From Prochloron sp. SulCav_FS08_3_32_3330 (GTDB taxonomy: Bacteria; Cyanobacteriota; Cyanobacteriia; Cyanobacteriales; DYNF01), in contig DYNF01000037.1 of assembly GCA_020721205.1 (NCBI GenBank), forward strand, positions 1 to 37,755: 37,755 bases of DNA. Reading direction: 5' to 3'. The translations under genes were made by a program, and so were the position numbers. Under the pieces are notes generated by a model. The model had not been told where the DNA came from, did not search any database, and was given only the letters and a program-made list of their open reading frames with translations. Positions 8,610-15,545 of this stretch are shown piece after piece (position 1 is the first letter of the stretch; each line of letters starts with the position of its first letter).

Positions 8610-8643
8610 ACAGTAGAGACGTAATATATTACGTCTCTACTGT
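8610..8643. repeat. 34-bp perfect palindrome of the GTAGAGACGT family, variant centre
   Basis: The half ACAGTAGAGACGTAATA is followed by its exact complement. The centre reads AATATATT instead of the AAAATTTT seen at 2250 and 4879, so both halves changed together. It lies just behind the stop codon of nfu and could serve as its transcript end. Confidence 0.85.
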
Positions 8644-8651
8644 CTAAAACT

Positions 8652-8888
8652 TTATAATACTTGTTCAACTTCAGCGATTTCAGGGATCATTTCTTTTAAA
8701 CGACGTTCAATACCCATTCTTAAAGTCATAGTAGAACTGGGACAAGAACCACAAGCCCCTTGTAATCTTAATTTTACAATAGGACCGTCAATATCTACTA
8801 ATTCTACATTACCTCCATCTGCGATTAAATAGGGACGTAGTTCATCTAAAGTGGTTTCTACGTTTTCCGGTGTTAATGCCAATGTCAT
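8652..8888 (-). CDS. nfu: Fe-S cluster scaffold, Nfu/NifU C-terminal domain protein
   Basis: The 78-residue protein is a stand-alone Nfu domain with DGGNVELV (24-31) and the cluster-binding motif C46-G-S-C49-PSS. Such proteins carry a 4Fe-4S cluster between two subunits and deliver it to targets, including photosystem I in cyanobacteria. The length is normal for the cyanobacterial form. It diverges from murD. Confidence 0.95.
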   Translation of the reverse strand: MTLALTPENVETTLDELRPYLIADGGNVELVDIDGPIVKLRLQGACGSCPSSTMTLRMGIERRLKEMIPEIAEVEQVL

Positions 8889-9064
8889 AAAATACCTCGT
8901 GCAAAAATGATTAAATGTATCAATCTGGATTTATTACAAGTTTAGTTTAACAGATAATTAGGTGACACAACATAACCATTTAGTGTAAAACTTGATCTAG
9001 TGTAAGTTTTATATGATAAATTTTAACTTTGATCCTCCATTAAAATTTTAAATTAATAAAAATT

Positions 9065-10411
9065 ATGCTTAAAGCTGAAGTTATTGGACTTGGTAGATCA
9101 GGTATTTCTGCCGCTAGATTACTCAAAAAACAAGGTTATTCTGTCACCCTCAGCGATCGCGCTACAGGGGAAAATTTACAAGATGCTCAATTAGAATTAG
9201 AAAAAGAAGATATTACGGTTAAATTAGGGCATAGTTTCACATTAGAATCTGATAAATTACCAGATTTAATTATAATTAGTCCGGGAGTTCCTTGGGATTT
9301 ACCTGTATTAATAGAGGCTAGGAGTAAAGGAATTGAAACGATAGGAGAAATAGAATTAGCATGGCGATCGCTGTATGATGTGCCTTGGGTAGCTATTACA
9401 GGCACAAATGGAAAAACCACCACTACCGCTTTAATCGGGTCAATTTTTCAGACTTCCGGCTTAAATGCTCCCACTTGTGGGAATATTGGTTATGCGGCTT
9501 GTGAGTTAGCACTGAAAGAAGATAAACCTGATTGGATCATTGCGGAGTTAAGTAGTTATCAAATAGAGGCTTCTTCCACTTTAACTCCAAAAATCGGAGT
9601 ATTTACTACCTTTACACCGGATCATTTAGCTAGACATAAGACTTTAGAAAATTATTATCAGATAAAAGCCTCTTTATTAAAAAGATGTGAAGCTCAAATT
9701 TTTAATGGAGATGATCCCTATTTAAACAGTGTAGGGAATGAATGGAGTGAAGCTTATTGGACAACAGTAAAAGGGAAAGATCATTTATTAGGAGAAATCA
9801 AAAAAGGGGCATATTTAGAAGATAGTTTTATTACAGTTTTTGGAGAATTAATAATGCCCGTTGCCCTCTTTAAAATGGGAGGAAAACATAACCAACAAAA
9901 CTTATTAATGGCAAGTGCCACCGCTAGACTTGCGAATATTGAAAAGAAATATATTAGTCAAGCAATGACAGCATTTACAGGGGTTTCTCACAGATTAGAA
10001 TTAATTTGTAAAAAGGATGGAATTGAATATATTAATGATAGTAAAGCCACTAATTATGATGCGGCAGAAGTAGGTTTATCTTCGGTAAAATTCCCCGTAA
10101 TTTTAATAGCAGGAGGGGAAGCAAAAGAAGGAGATGATACAAAATGGTTAAAACAAATTGAAGAAAAAACTGTTATGGTTTTATTAATAGGTGATGCTAG
10201 TAAGGCTTTTGCTAAAAGATTAAAAGAGATTAATTATCTTAATTATGAAATAGTAGAAACGATGGAAAAAGCCGTTAATAAAAGTTTAGAAATAGGGAAA
10301 AAATATCAAGCAAAAGTAGTATTATTATCACCAGCTTGTGCAAGTTTTGATCAATATCAAAGTTTTGAACACAGGGGAGATCATTTTCGAGAATTGGCAT
10401 TAAAATTGTAA
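9065..10411 (+). CDS. murD: UDP-N-acetylmuramoylalanine--D-glutamate ligase
   Basis: The 448-residue protein adds D-glutamate to UDP-MurNAc-L-Ala in the cytoplasm. The N-terminal Rossmann part has VIGLGRSGISAARLL, the ATP site is GTNGKTTT (113-120), and the C-terminal domain shows HRLELI, INDSKATN and SPACASFDQY, all MurD signatures. The length is normal. It is a single gene convergent with xisI, with a hairpin between them. Confidence 0.97.
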   Translation: MLKAEVIGLGRSGISAARLLKKQGYSVTLSDRATGENLQDAQLELEKEDITVKLGHSFTLESDKLPDLIIISPGVPWDLPVLIEARSKGIETIGEIELAWRSLYDVPWVAITGTNGKTTTTALIGSIFQTSGLNAPTCGNIGYAACELALKEDKPDWIIAELSSYQIEASSTLTPKIGVFTTFTPDHLARHKTLENYYQIKASLLKRCEAQIFNGDDPYLNSVGNEWSEAYWTTVKGKDHLLGEIKKGAYLEDSFITVFGELIMPVALFKMGGKHNQQNLLMASATARLANIEKKYISQAMTAFTGVSHRLELICKKDGIEYINDSKATNYDAAEVGLSSVKFPVILIAGGEAKEGDDTKWLKQIEEKTVMVLLIGDASKAFAKRLKEINYLNYEIVETMEKAVNKSLEIGKKYQAKVVLLSPACASFDQYQSFEHRGDHFRELALKL

Positions 10412-10423
10412 CCTATTGTTATA

Positions 10424-10486
10424 AAAAGTCGGGGATTTTCCTTAACCTATCTTCATAAATTAACTTTTATAAAATCCCCGACTTTT
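10424..10486. terminator. Inverted repeat between convergent murD and xisI
   Basis: The 16-bp arms AAAAGTCGGGGATTTT (10424-10439) and its exact complement (10471-10486) have a 31-base spacer. The placement between two converging genes and the A/T-rich outer ends fit a bidirectional transcript end, although the loop is long for a terminator. Confidence 0.6.
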
Positions 10487-10553
10487 GGATTAGTAAAGAT
10501 ATTTTTAAGATTAACTTAATTTATCAAAAATAAACCCTAAAAAAAATTAAAAT

Positions 10554-10883
10554 TTAAGCAACTCCATAATCAGTATAAGGTCGTTTATAGGGTGGATGCA
10601 AACCTAAAATAATATCTGAAGATGGCACACCTCTAGCCACTAATTCTTTACCTAAATCATTTTCAGTCATATTATGTTGAATCCAAATTTTACCATCTTT
10701 AAGATCAAAATGAATATAACAGGCATAAATGCGATTTAAACCTTGCCAACCAATATCTAAAATTTGATAGTGATCATGTTCAGTATCAAAAATAATTTGA
10801 CATTCAATTTCGGGATCATTTGTGATAGCATGATCTGTTAATATCTCTCTAATAATTTGACGATATTTTTCTAGTTTTTCCAT
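10554..10883 (-). CDS. xisI: XisI family protein
   Basis: The 109-residue protein matches XisI, named as a controlling factor for excision of the fdxN element in heterocystous Anabaena: MEKLEKYRQIIREIL, QILDIGWQGLNRIYACYIHF and GVPSSDIILGLHPPYKR are family signatures. The XisH gene upstream overlaps it by 13 bases, so the two are translationally coupled. XisHI pairs are widespread in cyanobacteria that lack the fdxN element and no XisF recombinase is seen here, so the actual role is open. Confidence 0.92.
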   Translation of the reverse strand: MEKLEKYRQIIREILTDHAITNDPEIECQIIFDTEHDHYQILDIGWQGLNRIYACYIHFDLKDGKIWIQHNMTENDLGKELVARGVPSSDIILGLHPPYKRPYTDYGVA

Positions 10884-11284
10884 TGTACAATCACCTCTAA
10901 ATTAGGATCATAAACTAAAATTTTAAGATTATATTCTTGAATAACAGCTTGAGTAAAACGCTCTTGAAAAAATGTATTAAAAATATCAATAGGAACTGCT
11001 AAATAAAGGATGCGTAATGGTTCAGTTATTTTCAACGCAAGACGATAATTCAAGAATTGTCCTAAAGCACCATGAAAATCATTAATCGCAGAAGGATTAA
11101 GAAAACTTTTAATTTCCACAGCGATTTTTTGTTGATCTTTTTGTGCCGCAAATACTTTTTCCGCACCAAGATCAATTTCTAGTTTAATTCGATCAATACG
11201 AAGGATCAAGGGATCCCTTGTAATAGTCCATCCATCTTTAACTAAGGCTGTTTTTACAGCTTGGTGAAATAGGTCTTTAGCCAT
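10871..11284 (-). CDS. xisH: XisH family protein, PD-(D/E)xK nuclease fold
   Basis: The 137-residue protein starts MAKDLFHQAVKTALVKDGW and has the nuclease-like pattern EIDLGAEK followed by IAVEIKSF (about 55-79), the D..ExK signature of the PD-(D/E)xK superfamily. XisH and XisI always travel together. The intact motif suggests that DNA or RNA cleavage is possible, but this has not been established for the family as far as I know. Confidence 0.92.
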   Translation of the reverse strand: MAKDLFHQAVKTALVKDGWTITRDPLILRIDRIKLEIDLGAEKVFAAQKDQQKIAVEIKSFLNPSAINDFHGALGQFLNYRLALKITEPLRILYLAVPIDIFNTFFQERFTQAVIQEYNLKILVYDPNLEVIVQWKN

Positions 11285-11400
11285 AGTAATTTATCTATTT
11301 TTAAGATAATGTTATTTCTTTAACTTCCTCTAAATTTTAATTCTAGCATTTCAATAATTTTTAAGTTTTTTACGCACAAGTGAGGGACGATTTTTCCTGA

Positions 11401-12624
11401 TTAGATATTAGACTGTTTAACATATTCTCTTAATACAGGTATTAAATCATAAAAATTATCTTTTTGTTCAATTAAACAACGTCGCTTTAAAGATGTTAAA
11501 ATATTTAATAAATCTCCTACTGAATTTTGACTTTTTTCGCTTAAACTTAATAAATTAACAGGTTTATTTTCCTGAGCTAATAATTTTAAAACTTGTTTTT
11601 CGATGGCTGTTAAACGGTTAATTTGTTGTTGTAAATTGTCTTTTAAATCTTCTGGTAATAAAATAACATCTTTTGTTAATAAATCTGTCATATTTACATC
11701 TAATTCTTGAATTAAATTAGCTACAGATTTTAAATATAAAGGATTACCTTGATAATAGTTAATTAAAGTTTCTAAATTATTAATATTTTCTATGCCATAA
11801 TCCTTAAATATTAACCTAATTGCATCAATATCTAAACCAGTTAATGGGAAATTACAAATATAATTATTTTTAGGTTTAAATTGAGTAAATTCTCTAGGTG
11901 CTTTCCCACCAATTAAAATTAAACAACTTTGATGAACTAATTTTGCCCCATCTTGAAAAAATGAGCAATATTCTTCACAATGATTTTGATATTTTCCAGC
12001 TAATTCACCTTTACAAAAAAGATAATTAACATTATCTAAAACGATTAAACAGCGATATTTTTGTAAATATTTAGTTAAGGATAAAACCTTTTGATTATTG
12101 TTAGGAAAATTAAGGTTTTCTGACTCTAAGAAAAACTCTTGTAAATGCTCTTTAAAATCTGTAAAATTCTGATAATTAGCTAAATTTAACCAGATAAATG
12201 ATTGAAAATGATGATTAATTTCTGATACTAATTTAACAGCTAAACTGGTTTTACCAATACCACTAATACCCGTAATTGTAATTAACCGACATTTATTTTC
12301 TAGGATTAAATTATTAAGATTTTCTAATTCATTATTTCGATTATAAAAAAGATCAAGATCAGGCATTTCACTTAAATCTTGATGAGATATTTTCGGAGAT
12401 TTTGAGTTAGAAATATTCTCATTTGTCAAGTTTGAATTAGGAAGATCAGGAGGATGTCTAGCTTTTTCACAAAAGTTAATATTACTAATATTTACAGAAT
12501 CTTGTGTAATTTGTGCGAAATTTTGAGAAAATAAAGAAATTTGTAACCTCTGTATTGCTGATCTAAAATTCGATTTACTAACTTTTTCTCCTAATTCTTG
12601 TGAAAGAGTTTGCCATAATTCCAT
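11401..12624 (-). CDS. STAND/NB-ARC-type ATPase with vMAP-like N-terminus, probably 5'-truncated
   Basis: From the first ATG the protein has 407 residues. An N-terminal helical region typical of cyanobacterial NB-ARC proteins (MELWQTLSQELGEKVSK) is followed by a linker and an ATPase core with Walker A GISGIGKTSL and Walker B CLIVLDNV, and a winged-helix-like tail. It lacks WD40 or TPR effector repeats. The conserved N-terminal domain clearly continues upstream of this ATG in the same frame (see 12625-12748) back to a TGA, with no ATG, GTG or TTG, so the gene has probably lost its start. Such proteins are usually NTP-driven switches in signalling or defence. Confidence 0.75.
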   Translation of the reverse strand: MELWQTLSQELGEKVSKSNFRSAIQRLQISLFSQNFAQITQDSVNISNINFCEKARHPPDLPNSNLTNENISNSKSPKISHQDLSEMPDLDLFYNRNNELENLNNLILENKCRLITITGISGIGKTSLAVKLVSEINHHFQSFIWLNLANYQNFTDFKEHLQEFFLESENLNFPNNNQKVLSLTKYLQKYRCLIVLDNVNYLFCKGELAGKYQNHCEEYCSFFQDGAKLVHQSCLILIGGKAPREFTQFKPKNNYICNFPLTGLDIDAIRLIFKDYGIENINNLETLINYYQGNPLYLKSVANLIQELDVNMTDLLTKDVILLPEDLKDNLQQQINRLTAIEKQVLKLLAQENKPVNLLSLSEKSQNSVGDLLNILTSLKRRCLIEQKDNFYDLIPVLREYVKQSNI

Positions 12625-12748
12625 TCCTACTTCTCTAACTCGATCTTCCGATCTGTGAGCTACTTCAGCAATTTTCTCATAATCCTCATCATTCCAAGTT
12701 CCTTTGACAATACTCTCTTGTAAATCATTAAGGTGCTTACCATAGTGG
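12625..12748 (-). pseudogene. Untranslated remainder of the vMAP-type N-terminal domain
   Basis: Reading the minus strand in frame with the ATPase gene gives GKHLNDLQESIVKGTW and then EKIAEVAHRSEDRVREVG, which joins directly to MELWQTLS. This is the usual N-terminal helix-turn-helix-like domain of cyanobacterial NB-ARC proteins. A TGA lies directly upstream and the segment has no standard start codon, so the 5' end, with about 15-20 residues, seems to have been replaced by unrelated DNA. Confidence 0.7.
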
Positions 12749-12830
12749 CAAAATCAAAGTGGATATTTGGCGATTTTAATTGATCTCTTTAAAAAGTTGG
12801 ACAATTGTGATTGCTAATCTCAATAAGTTA

Positions 12831-12895
12831 GTAGGGTGGGCAACAAAATTAATCAAAACAATTAATTATTAATTTTGAAATGTTGCCCACCTTAC
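12831..12895 (+). repeat. Island hairpin repeat R1
   Basis: Founder example of the 64-65 bp repeat: left arm GTAGGGTGGGCAACA, an A/T-rich middle, right arm TGTTGCCCACCTTAC. The arms are near-complementary and would form a long hairpin. It is upstream of the relE/phd module. Confidence 0.85.
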
Positions 12896-12907
12896 AATTT
12901 TTAGGTA

Positions 12908-12916
12908 TGTTATAAT
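12908..12916 (+). promoter_or_regulatory. Extended -10 promoter after R1
   Basis: TGTTATAAT, an extended -10 (TGnTATAAT), lies 13 bases after repeat R1 and 47 bases before the relE start. The same GGTATGTTATAAT string follows R3. Confidence 0.6.
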
Positions 12917-12963
12917 TTATATTTAATAATATTAAAATAAACTAATTTAAGGAGAATTGAGTT

Positions 12964-13260
12964 TTGTCATATCGTATTGCTCTTTCTAAAAATAGTTTAG
13001 CTCACTTTCAAAGTTTTACTAAAAGAGAGCAAAACATAATTAAAGATGCTATGATTGAACAATTAACCTTTGAGCCAAATTTACCTACTAGAAACCGTAA
13101 AGAAATGCGTCCTAATTTACTTGCAGTTTGGGAATTGAGAATAGGAAACTTCCGAGTATATTATGATATAGATGAGGAAGAATCTATTGTAGATATTCGT
13201 GCAATTGGTATTAAAAAAGGTAATCAAATTTGTATTAATCAGGAGATTATTGATTTATGA
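12964..13260 (+). CDS. RelE/ParE-type toxin
   Basis: The 98-residue protein starts at TTG (MSYRIALSKNSLAHF) with AAGGAG upstream. It has the RelE/ParE layout: a basic helical part (TKREQNIIKDAM) followed by strands LLAVWELRIGNFRVYYDID and a final VDIRAIGIKKGN. RelE-like toxins cut mRNA on the ribosome; ParE-like ones poison gyrase; the choice cannot be made here. The antitoxin gene follows with a 4-base ATGA overlap, toxin first as in higBA-type pairs. Confidence 0.85.
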   Translation: MSYRIALSKNSLAHFQSFTKREQNIIKDAMIEQLTFEPNLPTRNRKEMRPNLLAVWELRIGNFRVYYDIDEEESIVDIRAIGIKKGNQICINQEIIDL

Positions 13261-13490
13261 ATAAAGTTGAAATCAATCAAATTAGTTCAGTTTTAGAAAA
13301 ATATAATACAAAAGAAAAACCCGTTATTATAACTCGAAATGGACAACCTGTAGCGGCAATGTTTCCCCTCGAAGAAAATATTGATTTAGAAACATTTAGT
13401 TTGAGTATTGATCAGAAATTTATTGAGATTATTGAACAATCAAGAAAAAGTCAACAAGAAGAAGGGAGAATTTTTCTTGATGAGATTTAA
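13257..13490 (+). CDS. Phd/YefM-type antitoxin
   Basis: The 77-residue protein has the Phd/YefM fold: MNKVEINQISSVLEKY followed by KPVIITRNGQPVAAMFPLEE (about 20-39), then a helical, acidic toxin-binding tail. It overlaps the toxin gene by four bases. The repeat R2 begins nine bases after its stop codon. Confidence 0.85.
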   Translation: MNKVEINQISSVLEKYNTKEKPVIITRNGQPVAAMFPLEENIDLETFSLSIDQKFIEIIEQSRKSQQEEGRIFLDEI

Positions 13491-13498
13491 GTTATTTT

Positions 13499-13562
13499 GT
13501 AGGATGAGGACTAAATTAATCAAAACAATTAATCTTTGATTTTGAAATGTTGTCCACCTTAC
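13499..13562 (+). repeat. Island hairpin repeat R2
   Basis: A copy of the 64-bp repeat with a diverged left arm (GTAGGATGAGGACTA) and right arm TGTTGTCCACCTTAC. The arms pair less well than in R1. Confidence 0.85.
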
Positions 13563-13653
13563 AATAATTTTTAGAAAATAAGTTAAAGTAATCTTGTGAA
13601 TTTTTAAATGATCATTTATAATAAAAAAATCTATTTAGATTGAGTAAGTAACT

Positions 13654-13866
13654 ATGACGAATAATCTTAAAGAAGAAGCAAAAGAATTAATTAAAAATCT
13701 CCCTGACAATTTCACTTGGGATGATTTAATGTATCAAATTTATGTGAGACAAGCGATTGAATCTGGTTTACAAGATAGTAAAGAAGGTAAAGTTATTTCT
13801 GTAGACAAAGTAAAAGAAAAATTAGGATTGTCCCTGAATTTCAAAATCAAGAAATTCGAGAAATAA
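13654..13866 (+). CDS. RelB/ParD-like antitoxin with scrambled C-terminus
   Basis: The 70-residue protein starts MTNNLKEEAKELIKNLPD and has DDLMYQIYVRQAIESGLQD and VISVDKVKEKLG, the layout of small cyanobacterial antitoxins that partner RelE/ParE toxins. After about residue 58 the frame leaves the family and reads through a toxin remnant in another frame (see 13821-13883). The antitoxin is probably still made, with an altered tail and without its original partner. Confidence 0.65.
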   Translation: MTNNLKEEAKELIKNLPDNFTWDDLMYQIYVRQAIESGLQDSKEGKVISVDKVKEKLGLSLNFKIKKFEK

Positions 13867-13883
13867 TTGATGTGGAAGGATGA
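13821..13883 (+). pseudogene. Remnant of a RelE/ParE toxin
   Basis: In a different frame from the antitoxin the bases encode RIVPEFQNQEIREI and then run into a stop. RelE/ParE toxins carry a core of the form GRIVPE..N..IREI just before their last strands, so this is the middle of a lost toxin. Its start and its catalytic end are missing, which points to a deletion that joined antitoxin and toxin. Confidence 0.6.
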
Positions 13884-14031
13884 AATCGTGGAGGAAATTC
13901 ACAAAATTAGAGAAGCTCATGCTCAAGCTTTTAATTATGATTTAAAAGCGATGTTTGCGGATTGGCAAAAAAAACAAGATGCTAGGGGTAGAAAAGTTAT
14001 TAAACTTCCAATTAAGCAAATTACAAATTAA
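13870..14031 (+). CDS. Small conserved cyanobacterial protein, 53 residues
   Basis: An ATG at 13870 opens a 53-codon frame: it starts MWKDEIVEEIHKIREAHAQA and continues with FNYDLKAMFADWQKK and RGRKVIKLP. I recognise this as a recurring cyanobacterial small-protein family found next to toxin-antitoxin genes, function unknown, perhaps an antitoxin-like partner. GGTAGAAAAG-type basic residues near the end give a charged tail. It overlaps the toxin remnant and is followed by repeat R3 after 14 bases. Confidence 0.7.
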   Translation: MWKDEIVEEIHKIREAHAQAFNYDLKAMFADWQKKQDARGRKVIKLPIKQITN

Positions 14032-14045
14032 GTAATAAATAGTTA

Positions 14046-14110
14046 GTAGGGTGAGGCAACAAAATTAATCAAAAGATTAATCTTTGATTTTGAAGTGTTG
14101 CTCACCTTAC
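14046..14110 (+). repeat. Island hairpin repeat R3
   Basis: Left arm GTAGGGTGAGGCAACA, inner stem ATTAATC/GATTAAT, right arm TGTTGCTCACCTTAC. The change GTGAG/CTCAC is matched on both arms relative to R1 (GTGGG/CCCAC), that is, a compensatory pair. Confidence 0.85.
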
Positions 14111-14122
14111 AATTTTTAGGTA

Positions 14123-14131
14123 TGTTATAAT
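14123..14131 (+). promoter_or_regulatory. Extended -10 promoter after R3
   Basis: TGTTATAAT, identical to the one after R1 and at the same distance from the repeat, 52 bases before the antitoxin start at 14183. Confidence 0.6.
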
Positions 14132-14182
14132 ATCAAGCAGTAATTTTAAGTAACCTATAATAAAAAGTCACTAAAAAAATCA

Positions 14183-14425
14183 ATGAAAACCAAAGAAATA
14201 AAAGTAACTATCACTAATCAGGGTGAATTATTACTAAAATCACCTCTAAATTTACCAAAAGGAAATTATGATGCAGTGTTAATTTTTAATGAACAATCTG
14301 TTGATAATGATAGACAATTATCCATTGAAAAAGCTCAGGCACTGATTAGAAAATATATTCCCGAAACTAGAAATTTAGCACAGGAATTAATTGAAGAACG
14401 AAGATTAGAGGCTTTAAATGAATAA
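14183..14425 (+). CDS. Antitoxin of a PIN-domain module
   Basis: The 80-residue protein has an N-terminal beta-rich half (IKVTITNQGELLLKSPLNLP) and a helical, charged C-terminal half (LSIEKAQALIRKYIPE, LAQELIEERRLEALNE). It fits the VapB-like antitoxins that precede PIN toxins in cyanobacteria, though the family name is uncertain. Its end overlaps the toxin start by eight bases. Confidence 0.75.
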   Translation: MKTKEIKVTITNQGELLLKSPLNLPKGNYDAVLIFNEQSVDNDRQLSIEKAQALIRKYIPETRNLAQELIEERRLEALNE

Positions 14426-14801
14426 AGTTGTGATAGATGCTTCTGCAATTTTAGCTTTACTTAATCAAGAAAAAGGAAGTGAAGAAATTGCCAAATATAT
14501 TGATCAAGCTGTTATTAGTACAGTCAATTTATCAGAAGTAATTGCAAAATTAGCAGAGGCAGGAATACCAGAGAATACAATTAAAGAAATTCTCTCCTAT
14601 CTTAATCTTGAAGTAATACCTTTTAATGAAGATCAAGCCTTTAAAGCAGGAACACTTCGCCCTCTAACAAAATCAATTGGACTTTCACTCGGTGATCGTG
14701 CTTGTCTTGCGTTAGGTATTGCTCTTAATTTACCTGTTATTACTACTGATCGTTTATGGAGTAGTCTTAATCTTGAAATTGAAGTGCGAGTTTTGCGTTA
14801 A
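14418..14801 (+). CDS. vapC: PIN-domain ribonuclease toxin (VapC type)
   Basis: The 127-residue PIN protein has the acidic residues in place: D7 in VVIDASA, E in NLSEVIAKL, D in LSLGDRACLALG and D in VITTDRLW. VapC toxins cleave specific RNAs with bound magnesium or manganese. It looks complete. It overlaps its antitoxin gene, and repeat R4 starts 19 bases after its stop. Confidence 0.9.
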   Translation: MNKVVIDASAILALLNQEKGSEEIAKYIDQAVISTVNLSEVIAKLAEAGIPENTIKEILSYLNLEVIPFNEDQAFKAGTLRPLTKSIGLSLGDRACLALGIALNLPVITTDRLWSSLNLEIEVRVLR

Positions 14802-14820
14802 TATTAATATATAAAAGTTA

Positions 14821-14885
14821 GTAGGGTGAGGCAACAAAATTAATTACAAGATTAATCTTTGATTTTGAAATGTTGCCCACCTTAC
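14821..14885 (+). repeat. Island hairpin repeat R4
   Basis: Left arm GTAGGGTGAGGCAACA, right arm TGTTGCCCACCTTAC. It lies between the tail ends of two convergent modules: the PIN module on the plus strand and the RelE-like module on the minus strand. Confidence 0.85.
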
Positions 14886-14893
14886 AATTATTA

Positions 14894-15184
14894 TTAGGGA
14901 TGGGGTGTAATAGCAATAATTGTAATTATGCCTTGAGTGGGTCCATAATACCAAAAAACTCGAAAGGCACCGGGTGTTTTATTTTCCACATAAGCCTCAA
15001 AGACTTCTTCATTATTAGGTCCAGATAAAGAATTATATTTATGAGTATGTAAACTGTGATGACGTAAATTAGTAGATATTAAGCCTAAAGTTTTCAAAAC
15101 TTTCTTATATTTTTGCGGATCAATTTCTTCAAGATTTGTTAAAATATTTTTAGCTTCTGTAGAAAATTCAAGACGAAAATTCAT
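14894..15184 (-). CDS. RelE/ParE-like toxin
   Basis: The 96-residue protein reads MNFRLEFSTEAKNILTNLEE, then a helical part, then GAFRVFWYYGP and GIITIIAITPHP, the strand layout of RelE/ParE-like proteins with a final ITPHP. Its start overlaps the antitoxin stop (TAATG). This is the only module of the island on the minus strand. Confidence 0.75.
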   Translation of the reverse strand: MNFRLEFSTEAKNILTNLEEIDPQKYKKVLKTLGLISTNLRHHSLHTHKYNSLSGPNNEEVFEAYVENKTPGAFRVFWYYGPTQGIITIIAITPHP

Positions 15185-15474
15185 TAGTCATCAATCTCCA
15201 AGTCTTGATATTGGGAAAAATCTCCTAAATAATGAATTTCTCCTTTAGATGCCTGTTCAATTCCTTTTTTGACAGAAGCGATCACCTCTGAATTTTGCCA
15301 TAACCATTGTTCTTCTTGAGGTATATTAGTAATTGGCTCTAATAAAATTTGTCCTGAATTATTAGTAAAAATACGATATTCTGTTAACTTATTTTCTAAT
15401 TGTAAATTAAGACATCCTTTTTCATCTGTATGAATAGAATCTTTGATTAACCAAATTTGTTCTTTTGCTATCAT
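15184..15474 (-). CDS. Antitoxin partner of the RelE-like toxin
   Basis: The ATG at 15474 (MIAKEQIWLIKDSIHTD) is preferred; the frame stays open further upstream, but that part runs toward repeat R5. From 15474 the protein has 96 residues, with a beta-rich start, an NSEVIASVKKGIEQASKGEI helix and an acidic tail ending LEIDD. This layout is common in cyanobacterial antitoxins whose C-terminus wraps the toxin. The gene precedes the toxin and overlaps it at TAATG. Confidence 0.72.
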   Translation of the reverse strand: MIAKEQIWLIKDSIHTDEKGCLNLQLENKLTEYRIFTNNSGQILLEPITNIPQEEQWLWQNSEVIASVKKGIEQASKGEIHYLGDFSQYQDLEIDD

Positions 15475-15545
15475 AAAATTATTGCCTTTATTAGATAAAA
15501 GTTGATTTATACAGTTGTTTAGATTATAACATAAGTTATTAGTTA

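Larger units (their letters stand above)
8302..8651. other. Intergenic region upstream of pstC, downstream of nfu
   Basis: The 350 bp hold the palindrome at 8312-8344, the truncated hairpin repeat copy near 8516-8607 and the palindrome at 8610-8643. I see no pstS gene or fragment. A loose run of TTAA-containing words at 8470-8498 has uneven spacing (10 and 12) and is a weak Pho-box candidate. Confidence 0.6.
12749..12963. other. Junction region and first island repeat with promoter
   Basis: Together with the preceding segment this fills the 339-bp gap between the ATPase and relE genes. Bases 12749-12830 show nothing I recognise; the repeat copy R1 (12831-12895) and the extended -10 promoter at 12908-12916 follow, then an AAGGAG ribosome site at 12951-12956. 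Confidence 0.6.

Noticed and set aside
8471-8668. 65-codon open frame upstream of pstC on the minus strand
   Set aside because: It runs through the hairpin repeat and the palindrome, has no ribosome site, and its sequence looks random.
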